A DNA stretch of 39,455 bases from Tissierella sp. P1. Lineage in GTDB: Bacteria; Bacillota; Clostridia; Tissierellales; Tissierellaceae. The position numbers and the translations under genes are program-made. Positions 13,332 through 20,095 of this stretch are shown piece after piece (the first letter of the stretch is position 1; each line of letters opens with the position of its first letter). Location of the stretch: NCBI RefSeq assembly GCF_002266425.1, contig NZ_NPMN01000033.1, forward strand, positions 1-39,455, read 5' to 3'. Below the pieces are notes generated by a model. The model made no database searches, was not told the origin of the DNA, and saw nothing but the letters and a program-made list of their open reading frames with translations.

Positions 13332-13718
13332 ATGAAAAAGAAAATATTAATAGTTTTAATGGTTTTAGTTATATTGCTAGCAGGATGCCAACATAGGCAA
13401 TCAACAAGAGTTTCTCATAACGTATCACTAGAAGCTGATAACTTTAATGTGATAAGAAGATTAACAGTATTAAATGCAAGAACAGATAAACCAATGTTTG
13501 AGTTGATCGGAGCGTTTAGCTTTGAGTTACAGAGTAATCGTATCATTGTAGTAGTGGAAACAGGTCCTAACGAATATAAAAAGCATTCCGTAGGACTTGG
13601 AGAGTGGACCTTATGGGTAGTTGAAGATGTAGGAGGGGCGAATGTAGACAAGTATCGTTATGAAGTAAACTTCCTACCTGAAATGATAGTACCTATAACA
13701 TTTACAAGTAATGACTAG
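13332..13718 (+). CDS. Phage-encoded lipoprotein
   Basis: The N-terminus MKKKILIVLMVLVILLAGC is a lipoprotein signal peptide: basic start, hydrophobic core, lipobox LAGC with Cys19 as the lipidation site. The mature part (about 110 aa) is beta-rich and ends VPITFTSND. I start at 13332, where GGGG lies about 8 nt upstream; an in-frame ATG at 13296 overlaps the previous gene and would bury the signal. Prophage lipoproteins often act at the cell surface, some in superinfection exclusion. That function is possible here but not shown. Confidence 0.8.
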   Translation: MKKKILIVLMVLVILLAGCQHRQSTRVSHNVSLEADNFNVIRRLTVLNARTDKPMFELIGAFSFELQSNRIIVVVETGPNEYKKHSVGLGEWTLWVVEDVGGANVDKYRYEVNFLPEMIVPITFTSND

Positions 13719-13729
13719 GAGGGGCAAAG

Positions 13730-14032
13730 ATGTTTAGAATTGTCAAAGGAAAACTTAAAAAAGCAACTCATGAATGGCAAGAATATTTACTCAACAAAGA
13801 ATTGTTATTATGTACTGGACTTGAAAATACATTAAACTTACTAGCGATAGATGAAAAGGATTTAAATGAGTACTGTAACTATTTATGGGACAAGAATTAT
13901 TTCGTAAGAGAGGAATATGAGAGACTTGAATGGTTAATCGAAGATATAGAATTAGGTAACTATGGATTTGGATTTGATGTTGATGAAATAGAGATTATAG
14001 AGATAATAAAAGAAATTAAACTAGGGGGCTAA
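13730..14032 (+). CDS. Acidic protein of unknown function (100 aa)
   Basis: MFRIVKGKLKKATHEWQEYL is followed by an acidic, isoleucine-rich C-terminus (DVDEIEIIEIIKEIK). Soluble and largely helical, no recognised family. AGGAGGGG precedes the ATG. It sits between the lipoprotein and a zinc-binding gene in the same rightward operon. Confidence 0.65.
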   Translation: MFRIVKGKLKKATHEWQEYLLNKELLLCTGLENTLNLLAIDEKDLNEYCNYLWDKNYFVREEYERLEWLIEDIELGNYGFGFDVDEIEIIEIIKEIKLGG

Positions 14033-14035
14033 GTA

Positions 14036-14209
14036 ATGAATAAAAGAAAAAGAAAAGAATGTCATAACTGCAAATATATAAATGAACATAGTTTATGTTT
14101 TCGTGGAGACATAGACAAGAGACAACAGAGGAAATTAATGAGAACATCTGATAAATATGGAATATGGGAAAGATTTTACTGTAAAAGTCATAAACATAAG
14201 AAAGACTAG
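14036..14209 (+). CDS. Small basic zinc-binding protein (57 aa)
   Basis: MNKRKRKECHNCKYI with a later SLCFRG and FYCKSH supply four cysteines and histidines for one zinc site. The ends are very basic. CTAGGGGGC lies upstream of the ATG. No family is recognised; RNA or DNA binding would fit the composition. Confidence 0.6.
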   Translation: MNKRKRKECHNCKYINEHSLCFRGDIDKRQQRKLMRTSDKYGIWERFYCKSHKHKKD

Positions 14210-14221
14210 GGAGGGACAAGC

Positions 14222-14389
14222 ATGGATAAGAAAGAAAAGCTAAAACTAAAAATAAATGAATTTATAGATAAAGCAGTAGATAAAGCAAATGAAGATGATA
14301 AACTAGATTATTTTAATATAGAGATAAACAATCATAACGGAACTCTACAAATGGATATTAATATGAGATATAGAGAGAAGGTGTATTAA
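14222..14389 (+). CDS. Small charged protein (55 aa)
   Basis: The product MDKKEKLKLKINEFIDKAVD is followed by an acidic turn and a beta-like tail (TLQMDINMRYREK). GGGAGGGA precedes the ATG. No recognised family, cysteine or membrane segment. It is tightly packed between its neighbours. Confidence 0.6.
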   Translation: MDKKEKLKLKINEFIDKAVDKANEDDKLDYFNIEINNHNGTLQMDINMRYREKVY

Positions 14390-14390
14390 A

Positions 14391-14738
14391 ATGCTAAAAG
14401 AAACTAAGCATGACTATCAAAATTGTCTAACTGGAAATTTCTATGATAATAAATGTACAGGTGAATATGAGTCGTGGGAAGATTTTAAAAACACTCATGC
14501 TGGATTTGGTGCAAATGATTATTATAATGACACATATAATTTTGTTTTTAGATATGACATACACAAGCAAGATGACAGTAAATACAGATTAGAATTATGC
14601 ATAATGCTTCAACGTAAAGGTATTTATACACATTTATATATTCATAATATAGATCAAAATACATTGAATACAGAGGTTAAGGAATGGCTGAAAGGTAGAA
14701 GTAAATACATCACACACCTATGGAAAGAAGTATTATAA
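14391..14738 (+). CDS. Phage protein of unknown function (115 aa)
   Basis: This soluble protein is rich in aromatic residues (GFGANDYYNDTYNFVFRY; YTHLYIHNID) with a helical end (EVKEWLKGRSKYI). One short patch, AGFGANDYYNDTYN, is glycine/aspartate-rich, but I cannot tie it to a family. It starts one base after the previous stop with GAGAAGGTG upstream. Confidence 0.65.
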   Translation: MLKETKHDYQNCLTGNFYDNKCTGEYESWEDFKNTHAGFGANDYYNDTYNFVFRYDIHKQDDSKYRLELCIMLQRKGIYTHLYIHNIDQNTLNTEVKEWLKGRSKYITHLWKEVL

Positions 14739-14753
14739 GAAAGGGGAATAAAG

Positions 14754-15128
14754 ATGGATAAATTAGACAAGCTTTTAGAATATACAAGCAAACAGGAAGA
14801 TAAATACTATGACTTTGCACATAAGGCAATGGAGCAAGGAAATATGTTAGCCTTTCAAGTTCACCAAGCAGAAGCGACAGCATTTCAAAGAGTAAGATAT
14901 GCAATAGAAGATTTAAAGGAATCTGATAAAAATAAGGATGAACAAGAGATATCACCTCAAGAAATAGCAGAAATAATAGCAAGAAACTTAACAGCATGGG
15001 ATACAAGTAAAGATAAAAAAGAAGGATTACTTCCAGAAGTATATCTTAGAAACAAAGGCGTATATAAAGAGCTTACAGGAGAAGAATATATTTTTTCAAG
15101 AGCAGTAAAGAAATTTAATATAAAATAG
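14754..15128 (+). CDS. Helical phage protein of unknown function (124 aa)
   Basis: The N-terminal part is a long helix with repeated small/aromatic residues (DFAHKAMEQGNMLAFQVHQA) that may pair as a hairpin. The C-terminal part (EVYLRNKGVYKELTGEEYIF) is mixed. GAAAGGGG precedes the ATG. It is the last gene before an intrinsic terminator and so closes this transcriptional block. Confidence 0.65.
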   Translation: MDKLDKLLEYTSKQEDKYYDFAHKAMEQGNMLAFQVHQAEATAFQRVRYAIEDLKESDKNKDEQEISPQEIAEIIARNLTAWDTSKDKKEGLLPEVYLRNKGVYKELTGEEYIFSRAVKKFNIK

Positions 15129-15144
15129 ATCCTACTATACAGAT

Positions 15145-15197
15145 AGCGGACCTAGACTATTTACTCTTATGAGTGTAGTTTAGTGTCCGCTTTTTTA
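15145..15197 (+). terminator. Intrinsic terminator ending the early/middle block
   Basis: AGCGGAC (15145-15151) pairs with GTCCGCT (15185-15191). The inner bases also pair (CTA-ACTA-ACTC against GAGT-TAGT-TAG), and six T follow. Being in mid-operon, it may be passed by antitermination or act as an attenuator for the HNH and ArpU genes. Confidence 0.75.
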
Positions 15198-15214
15198 TTG
15201 AAAGGAGAATGAAA

Positions 15215-15532
15215 ATGGATGGACTAACAAGCAAAGAAAGACATCAAATAGTAGAAGAAAGAAGTCAAGGCCTATGTGAAAACTGCGGAAGTAACTTTAT
15301 GGTACAACATCATCATATCATAGGCGGAAATGGTAAGAGAAGACAATGTGAAACTATATATAGCCTAATAGCTTTATGCTGGGATTGCCATCATGGAGAT
15401 TATGGAGTAGAAGGAAATAAAGATAGAACATTAGATTTGAAACTTAAGCAAGACCTACAAAGGAAGTATGAGGAATTAGGATTAAAAGGTAAAGAACTGC
15501 AATACTGGCTAGGTGGAAGATTTTATTTATAG
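15215..15532 (+). CDS. HNH-type zinc protein (putative nuclease)
   Basis: The core is CENCGSNFMVQHHHIIGG followed about 30 residues later by CWDCHHGDYG. The two CxxC pairs and the HHH/HH histidines fit an HNH fold. I start at the third of three in-frame ATGs (15215), which lies 7 nt after AAAGGAG; the first (15209) is too close. HNH proteins near packaging genes often assist terminase, but this one lies about 3 kb before terminase, so that role is uncertain. Confidence 0.75.
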   Translation: MDGLTSKERHQIVEERSQGLCENCGSNFMVQHHHIIGGNGKRRQCETIYSLIALCWDCHHGDYGVEGNKDRTLDLKLKQDLQRKYEELGLKGKELQYWLGGRFYL

Positions 15533-15542
15533 GAGGATAATT

Positions 15543-15725
15543 ATGAATGAAAACAAAGGATTTACTATCAAGTGCAATAAATGTGGAAGAGAAGATGAAT
15601 ATAAGGACAAATCTTTTTATAGCAAGCAATTCGATGAAGAAGATGGACAAATAATACTAGGTGTAAGTTGGGGATATGAAGAAGGAAGTATTAAGTGTGA
15701 ATGTGGCAATATTATTGAATTTTAG
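15543..15725 (+). CDS. Zinc-ribbon protein (60 aa)
   Basis: MNENKGFTIKCNKCGRED gives the first CxxC and KCECGN the second, with a charged beta hairpin between. The start is at 15543, just after TAGGAGG; the longer frame to 15513 overlaps the HNH gene. Typical of small phage ribbon proteins, function unknown. Confidence 0.7.
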   Translation: MNENKGFTIKCNKCGREDEYKDKSFYSKQFDEEDGQIILGVSWGYEEGSIKCECGNIIEF

Positions 15726-15735
15726 GGGTGATTAG

Positions 15736-16062
15736 GTGGACCTTAAAGATATCACTAAAGAATTATACCAGGGAAGTAAAAGACTAGAAGAAGGAAGTCA
15801 AGATATATTTCTATTAGCAAAAGCAGCAGCAGAAACTGAAAGAGATTATAGAGTAGCACTAGCAAAAGAAAAGATAAGACTTAGAGATGAAAAAATGCCA
15901 GTGGGGCTAATAGAAGATGTAGCAAGAGGTAATATAGCAGATTTAAGATTTCAAAGAGATTTAGCAAGAGAAAAATATATAGCTGCAAGAGATAGTTTAA
16001 AAGCTATAGCGGTGCAAATAAATGCATTACAAAGTATTCTTAGAATACAAAATGAAGTCTAG
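15736..16062 (+). CDS. Coiled-coil phage protein (108 aa)
   Basis: The GTG start follows TTAGGGGTGAT. The protein is nearly all helix, with LFLLAKAAAETERDY-like heptads and a central KMPVGLIEDVARGN turn. I have seen proteins of this general type just before late regulators in Clostridium and Bacillus phages, but cannot name the family. It lies directly upstream of the ArpU-like gene and may be co-regulated with it. Confidence 0.65.
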   Translation: MDLKDITKELYQGSKRLEEGSQDIFLLAKAAAETERDYRVALAKEKIRLRDEKMPVGLIEDVARGNIADLRFQRDLAREKYIAARDSLKAIAVQINALQSILRIQNEV

Positions 16063-16073
16063 GAGGGAAATAC

Positions 16074-16520
16074 ATGACTAAGGATTATTATAAAGAAACA
16101 GAATACTTATTATACAACTATAAGATGTTTGAAATAAGTATAGAAAACATGGAGCAGGAGATAGAATACCTAGAAAAAGAAGATGGAATGACAGGGATAA
16201 GTTACGATGGAATCAGCACAAGCCCTACACATAAATTCAGTAGCATTACAGAAGATGCAGCATTATCAAATAGTGAGAAAATACAATTCCTACAACGCAA
16301 TATAGAGAGAAATAGAAGACAGTTAGAAAAGATAGATAGAGCTATGATGGGACTATCAGAGGTGGAACGAATAATCTTAGAACAGAAATATATAGAAGGA
16401 AAACAATGGTGGCAAGTGGCACATAAAGCAGGATATAGTGAAAGACAGTGCAGAAACATAAGAAAAGATGCAATAAATAAGATGATTATAGGTATATTTG
16501 GAGATAAGGCACTCAAGTAA
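16074..16520 (+). CDS. ArpU/sigma-like late transcription regulator
   Basis: The N-terminal two thirds is a coiled coil (IEYLEKEDG...IQFLQRNIERNRRQLEKI). The C-terminal 55 residues form a sigma region-4-like HTH: LSEVERIILEQKYIEGKQWW then AGYSERQCRNIRKDAI. This architecture matches ArpU/RinA/Xpf-type phage activators of late genes. It is the last gene before the probable late promoter, whose -35 is poor and which carries upstream TTGCC repeats. AGGAGGG precedes the ATG. Confidence 0.8.
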   Translation: MTKDYYKETEYLLYNYKMFEISIENMEQEIEYLEKEDGMTGISYDGISTSPTHKFSSITEDAALSNSEKIQFLQRNIERNRRQLEKIDRAMMGLSEVERIILEQKYIEGKQWWQVAHKAGYSERQCRNIRKDAINKMIIGIFGDKALK

Positions 16521-16523
16521 AAG

Positions 16524-16567
16524 TTGCCGTTTTATTGCCACATTTTTGGAGAAAACTAATATATAAT
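16524..16567 (+). promoter_or_regulatory. Probable activator-dependent late promoter
   Basis: TATAAT (16562-16567) has no acceptable -35 at 16-18 bp. Upstream are two TTGCC repeats (16524-16528 and 16535-16539), one helical turn apart. This suits a promoter that needs the adjacent ArpU-like activator. Transcription would start near 16574. Confidence 0.55.
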
Positions 16568-16593
16568 AGTAGTATGAGATTGTATCTCAAATA

Positions 16594-16709
16594 TGCGAAA
16601 CCCACTCGCAACTAGTTAAATTAAATAGGGCAGGATTTACAAACAATTGCTCGAATATGGCTCGTGAGGACACGGGCGATTAAGGACTTACTTATACCAG
16701 TAGGTCCTT
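16594..16709 (+). ncRNA. Structured leader RNA of the late operon
   Basis: Three hairpins lie in tandem. TGCGA pairs with TCGCA around AACCCAC (16594-16610). GCTCGTG pairs with CACGGGC around AGGA (16660-16677). AAGGACTTACT pairs with AGTAGGTCCTT (16682-16709), followed by TTCTTATT. The loop CCC may pair with GGG at 16628-16630. The third hairpin resembles a terminator just before the next ribosome site. It matches no riboswitch or ribozyme I know; attenuation or antitermination is my inference. Confidence 0.55.
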
Positions 16710-16734
16710 TCTTATTGTAAAGGAGTTGATTATA

Positions 16735-16899
16735 TTGATATACATAGATGAAGAAGGTAAAACACAATGTACTGAATGTTGTCTAAGCTGTGAGGAAAAT
16801 AAAAAGACATGTGAAGCAAGAAAAGAAAGAGGAAGACGAGCTAACAGAATGGCATATAAAGCTAAGAAGGAATATGAGAGAAAGAAGGGAACATTATGA
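16735..16899 (+). CDS. Small zinc-binding, basic protein (54 aa)
   Basis: The TTG start has AAAGGAG 8-9 nt upstream. Residues 12-27 hold CTECCLSCEENKKTC, a compact metal-binding cluster. The rest is a long basic helix (ARKERGRRANRMAYKAKKEY). It overlaps the next gene by 4 bp (ATGA). DNA or RNA binding is likely from composition. First gene of the late transcript. Confidence 0.6.
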   Translation: MIYIDEEGKTQCTECCLSCEENKKTCEARKERGRRANRMAYKAKKEYERKKGTL

Positions 16900-17123
16900 C
16901 TATAGGAGAATACATAAGACAAACAGATATAGAACAATACAAACGATTAATTAATATGTTCAAGGTAAAGATAGACAAGCCTAAGAAGAAAATAGAATTA
17001 GGTTGCAGTATAGAAGAATTAATGAGAGTAGATAGTTATAAGAGAGAAGGGCGAAGAGTTAGGCAAAGGAGCTGGGATAATGGAGAAATACTTAATATCT
17101 ACAGAAACTTTGAGAGAAGCTAA
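16896..17123 (+). CDS. Small basic phage protein (75 aa)
   Basis: MTIGEYIRQTDIEQYKRLIN is followed by a lysine-rich stretch and the arginine-rich SYKREGRRVRQRSW. No recognised family. It overlaps both neighbours (4 bp and 44 bp), so the three genes are translated as a unit. AAGAAGGG gives the ribosome site. Confidence 0.6.
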   Translation: MTIGEYIRQTDIEQYKRLINMFKVKIDKPKKKIELGCSIEELMRVDSYKREGRRVRQRSWDNGEILNIYRNFERS

Positions 17124-17286
17124 AGAAATAGCAAGACAAAAGAATCTAAAGGAAAATGAGTGGAAATATATTCCTCAAGACGTTACAAGAAAATCAAAAA
17201 TAATGGGAACAAGAGTAAGTGACGAGAAATATTTGATAGGATATTTCTCTGATAATGAAAGAGAATATTTAAATTGCCCGCTCTAA
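17080..17286 (+). CDS. Small phage protein of unknown function (68 aa)
   Basis: MEKYLISTETLREAKEIARQ starts a helix; a beta-like section follows (KYLIGYFSDNEREYL). It starts inside the previous gene with GGAGCTGGGATA upstream. No motif is recognised. It ends the three-gene cluster at the head of the late operon; the next 117 bp hold only the promoter and ribosome site of an independent gene. Confidence 0.6.
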   Translation: MEKYLISTETLREAKEIARQKNLKENEWKYIPQDVTRKSKIMGTRVSDEKYLIGYFSDNEREYLNCPL

Positions 17287-17350
17287 AATAGTTTTATTCG
17301 GACGGTGGAGGAAGTTAATCAGATGGCTTAAAATAGCGAAAGTAAATTTA

Positions 17351-17379
17351 TGGAAATATCCTCTTTGATTTGATATAAT
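17351..17379 (+). promoter_or_regulatory. Possible private promoter for the 67-aa gene
   Basis: TATAAT at 17374-17379 lies 24 bp before the start codon. The -35 region (17351-17356, TGGAAA) is poor. Paired with the terminator at 17606-17630 it would define a one-gene unit. Confidence 0.4.
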
Positions 17380-17403
17380 ATAGGAAAATAGGAGGGGATA
17401 AAA

Positions 17404-17607
17404 ATGGCAAAACACAACAATGAAATAGAAACAATAAAAATTGTAATGGATAGCGGGAAGGAATATACAGTGAAAAACTGGGATGTTGAAAAATTTCTTG
17501 AAAATTTCTGTTATCATAAAGACGGAAGTTTAATAAATGGTTTTGTCTATTTGCATGGATACGCAATTAACCCAAGTCATATATCTTCAATCGAATATGA
17601 TTACTAA
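17404..17607 (+). CDS. Independent small gene, probable moron (67 aa)
   Basis: The product has a charged start (MAKHNNEIETIKIVMDSGKE) then WDVEKFLENFCYHKDG and a beta-rich end (YLHGYAINPSHISSIEYD). GGAGGGG is 7-8 nt before the ATG. It has its own -10 and a perfect terminator directly after its stop, unlike its neighbours. That arrangement suggests expression in the lysogen. The short beta-rich form recalls DUF2442-like or PadR-leader-like proteins only vaguely; no function is assigned. Confidence 0.7.
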   Translation: MAKHNNEIETIKIVMDSGKEYTVKNWDVEKFLENFCYHKDGSLINGFVYLHGYAINPSHISSIEYDY

Positions 17608-17630
17608 GAGCCACCAGGCTCTTTTTTCTT
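17606..17630 (+). terminator. Intrinsic terminator after the 67-aa gene
   Basis: AAGAGCC (17606-17612) pairs with GGCTCTT (17617-17623) around ACCA and runs into six T. The stem begins inside the stop codon. Confidence 0.85.
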
Positions 17631-17656
17631 TGCAATAAATAAAGGTAGGTGGTGAT

Positions 17657-17860
17657 ATGAATTTAATATGTCGAGAGTGCTATAAGAATAAAGAATGTGA
17701 ATATTCTTGTACTGCAGTACAAGAATTACACAAGATATTTAACAAACAGAATAAAAAGGATAAAACTACAAGAATAAGAAATCTAAGAAGACAACTAAGT
17801 ATAAGAGAAGCAGAACCAAGTAGGAAATTAAAGAACTTAGCAAACAAGATAAATAAATAA
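17657..17860 (+). CDS. Cysteine-rich ORF, probably the 5' part of a broken metallopeptidase gene (67 aa)
   Basis: MNLICRECYKNKECEYSC forms a small metal-binding cluster and a basic helix follows. Its last residues, EPSRKLKNLANKINK, look like the start of a phage metallopeptidase. Removing one AAAT unit from the triplet repeat at 17851-17862 would join it in frame to KFPEF and the downstream enzyme, giving about 185 aa. The cysteine-rich start could instead be a separate small gene. GGTGGTGAT precedes the ATG. Confidence 0.55.
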   Translation: MNLICRECYKNKECEYSCTAVQELHKIFNKQNKKDKTTRIRNLRRQLSIREAEPSRKLKNLANKINK

Positions 17861-17862
17861 AT
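17851..17862 (+). repeat. Tetranucleotide repeat (AAAT)3 at a frame break
   Basis: Three AAAT units create the stop codon that separates the upstream ORF from the metallopeptidase frame. Two units would give one continuous frame reading NKINKFPEF. Confidence 0.6.
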
Positions 17863-17966
17863 TTCCTGAATTTAATTTTATAAAAGAATGGGATATAAAG
17901 ATAGATTATATAATTAGCTATGAGAAAAAACGCGGAGAGAAAATAGTATTTGCTGATTGCAGAAAG

Positions 17967-18218
17967 GTGACAGAAACATACAAAGCATATCTACCTTATG
18001 ATTTCATAATTACATTTTACGAAAACAATACAGGATTCTTAAATGACAACCAATTAAAAATATTAATGTATCATGAATTAAAACATATTGGTATTGGAGA
18101 AAGAGGATTAAAGATTAATCCTCATGATATAGAAGATTTTAGTGATATCTTAGATAAATATGGACTAGACTGGAATAATTTTGGGAAAGAGTTACCAGAT
18201 ATATTGGGAGGTGATTAG
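17967..18218 (+). CDS. Phage metallopeptidase, 3' part of a frameshifted gene
   Basis: The zinc motif HELKH (residues 36-40 from the GTG) follows YDFIITFYENN and QLKILMYHE, as in phage putative metallopeptidases found near terminase genes. The frame stays open upstream to 17853 and encodes FPEFNFIKEW and RGEKIVFADCRKV, which belong to the same family, but it contains no ATG, GTG or TTG before 17967. The GTG at 17967 is therefore probably internal. The true start likely lies in the 17657 ORF across a 4-bp frameshift. Substrate is unknown. Confidence 0.65.
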   Translation: MTETYKAYLPYDFIITFYENNTGFLNDNQLKILMYHELKHIGIGERGLKINPHDIEDFSDILDKYGLDWNNFGKELPDILGGD

Positions 18219-18222
18219 GGCG

Positions 18223-18630
18223 ATGAATACTGTACAAAATCCTACAAAATACGAACCTACAGAAAAAGAAAAAGCATTACTTGAAGTGTTGATAAATCCA
18301 GAAAACAGAATGAAGTCTATTACTGATATTTGTAAGATAGCTAAATGTTCACGTTCTACTTACTATGAAGCTTTCTCAAAACCTGAGTTTGTAGAAATAT
18401 ATAAACAATATTCCGTCGACCTTGTAAAGCAATCTGTAGCATCTGTATTAAATACATTCATCAGAGAAGCACAAAGGGGAAGTTTTCAACATGGTAAAGT
18501 TTTGCTTGAAATGGCAGGTGTATACACGGAGAAACAGCAGCTAGACCATAGCGGCAATATTAATACCAACAACCCATATGAAGGACTTACAAAAGAGCAG
18601 TTGTTAAAACTAGCTAGTGATGAAGAATGA
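18223..18630 (+). CDS. Terminase small subunit (HTH type)
   Basis: This 135-aa protein has an N-terminal helix-turn-helix (KSITDICKIAKCSRSTYYEAF) like phBC6A51-type small terminases, then an oligomerisation helix (VASVLNTFIREAQRGS) and a C-terminal tail ending EQLLKLASDEE. It would recognise the pac or cos site and recruit the large subunit. I start at 18223 after GGGAGGTGAT; a longer frame to 18181 overlaps the metallopeptidase and has no site. It overlaps the large-subunit gene by 4 bp. Confidence 0.82.
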   Translation: MNTVQNPTKYEPTEKEKALLEVLINPENRMKSITDICKIAKCSRSTYYEAFSKPEFVEIYKQYSVDLVKQSVASVLNTFIREAQRGSFQHGKVLLEMAGVYTEKQQLDHSGNINTNNPYEGLTKEQLLKLASDEE

Positions 18631-20045
18631 AAATAGATAAGAAATTAATAAAATTAGGGGCAAAGATAGAACTTGCAAGGCGTGAGTTCTTTTTTTATTG
18701 CAATTTAAAAGCTCCTGATTTTTATAAACATAATAGAAAATATTTAATTGATTTATGCGATGAATTTCAGAGTTTTTATGAAAGTGATGATGAAGTATTG
18801 ATTATAAATGAACCTCCTCGTCATGGCAAGAGTAGAACAGCGGGTTTATTTGTTGAATGGGTACTTGGAAAGAACCAAAATGAAAAGATAATGACAGGCT
18901 CATACAATGAAACTTTATCAACTATGTTTTCTAAAAACGTAAGAAACTCTATACAAGAAGAAAAAGCAGATAAATATAAACCAGTATTTTCCGATGTCTT
19001 TCCAGGAGTAGCAATCAAACATGGTGACGGAGCTATGAATTTGTGGTCCTTAGAAGGTGGATACAATAACTATCTAGCGACTTCTCCAACGGGTACAGCC
19101 ACAGGTTTCGGATGCTCATTAATGATTATAGATGACTTAATCAAGAACGCAGAAGAAGCTTACAATGAAAACGTAAAACAAAAACATTGGGAATGGTTTA
19201 CTAATACAATGCTGTCTAGGCTTGAAGAGGGTGGGAAAATAATCATCATAATGACCAGATGGGCTAGTGATGATTTAGCAGGTAAAGCATTAGAATATTA
19301 CAAAGAGCAAGGAATAGAGATTAGGCATGTAAGCATGAAAGCACTAATCAATGAAGAGAAAAAACAAATGCTTTGCCCAGAGGTATTAAGCTATAGAAGC
19401 TATAAAAATAAAGTAAAAGCAATGGGTGCAGACATAGCAAGTGCCAACTATCAACAGGAACCTATAGACCTTAAGGGAAGATTATACAGTAGTTTTAAAA
19501 CTTATACAGAGATACCTAAGGACAACAAAGGCAATCCTTTATTTACACGGATAGGGGCTTATGTAGATACGGCCGATGAAGGCTCAGACTATTTGTGTGT
19601 GATTGTATATGGGGTTTATAACAAAGAAGTCTATATAATAGATGTTTATTATACGAAAGACCCTATGGAGATAACGGAACCTCATACAGCTAAGATATTG
19701 TACGAGAATGAAGTTAATAAGGCAGATATAGAAAGTAATAATGGCGGTAGAGGATTTGCAAGAGCAGTTGAAAGGATATTAAAAGAGAAATATGGAAGTA
19801 ATAAAACTAGAGTTAAATGGTTTCATCAAAGCAAGAATAAACAGGCTAGAATATTATCTAATTCTACATGGGTTATGGATCACATATATTATCCAATAAA
19901 TTGGAGAGATAAATGGCCTGAATATCATAAAGCTATGACAACATATCAAAGAGAAGGCAAAAACAAACATGATGATGCACCAGATGCAACTACAGGAGTA
20001 GCTGAAACGTTTGATAAAGGCATTGGATTATCAGTATTGAAATAA
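18627..20045 (+). CDS. Terminase large subunit
   Basis: This is the packaging ATPase and DNA-cutting nuclease. Walker A is NEPPRHGKS (61-69), Walker B LMIIDD (165-170), and the coupling motif IIIIMTRW follows near 205-212. The RNase-H-like nuclease shows AYVDTADEGSD (D314 and D321) and a C-terminal acidic pair in HDDAPDA. Length (472 aa) and order fit Terminase_6-type enzymes. The start codon overlaps the small subunit stop (ATGA). Confidence 0.93.
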   Translation: MKIDKKLIKLGAKIELARREFFFYCNLKAPDFYKHNRKYLIDLCDEFQSFYESDDEVLIINEPPRHGKSRTAGLFVEWVLGKNQNEKIMTGSYNETLSTMFSKNVRNSIQEEKADKYKPVFSDVFPGVAIKHGDGAMNLWSLEGGYNNYLATSPTGTATGFGCSLMIIDDLIKNAEEAYNENVKQKHWEWFTNTMLSRLEEGGKIIIIMTRWASDDLAGKALEYYKEQGIEIRHVSMKALINEEKKQMLCPEVLSYRSYKNKVKAMGADIASANYQQEPIDLKGRLYSSFKTYTEIPKDNKGNPLFTRIGAYVDTADEGSDYLCVIVYGVYNKEVYIIDVYYTKDPMEITEPHTAKILYENEVNKADIESNNGGRGFARAVERILKEKYGSNKTRVKWFHQSKNKQARILSNSTWVMDHIYYPINWRDKWPEYHKAMTTYQREGKNKHDDAPDATTGVAETFDKGIGLSVLK

Positions 20046-20095
20046 TATTATTAGTCACAAAAGAGTGATTTGACGACTAAAAAGAAGGTGATAAA

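Noticed and set aside
14710..15006. Leftward 98-codon hydrophobic ORF resembling a membrane protein
   Set aside because: Hydrophobicity comes from reading the reverse complement of a charged helical gene; the region also lacks leftward promoter or ribosome site.
16202..16516. Leftward 104-codon ORF opposite the ArpU-like gene
   Set aside because: Shadow of a lysine/glutamate-rich gene; composition is artificial (Ser/Leu/Cys) and no start signals are seen.
16594..16640. Pistol-ribozyme-like topology in the late leader (hairpin loop CCC facing downstream GGG)
   Set aside because: The conserved pistol core and cleavage-site bases are not present; only a 3-bp possible pseudoknot remains.
17853..17966. 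Alternative start for the metallopeptidase upstream of the GTG (ATA or ATT codons)
   Set aside because: These are very rare start codons and have no ribosome site; a frameshift at the AAAT repeat is the simpler explanation.
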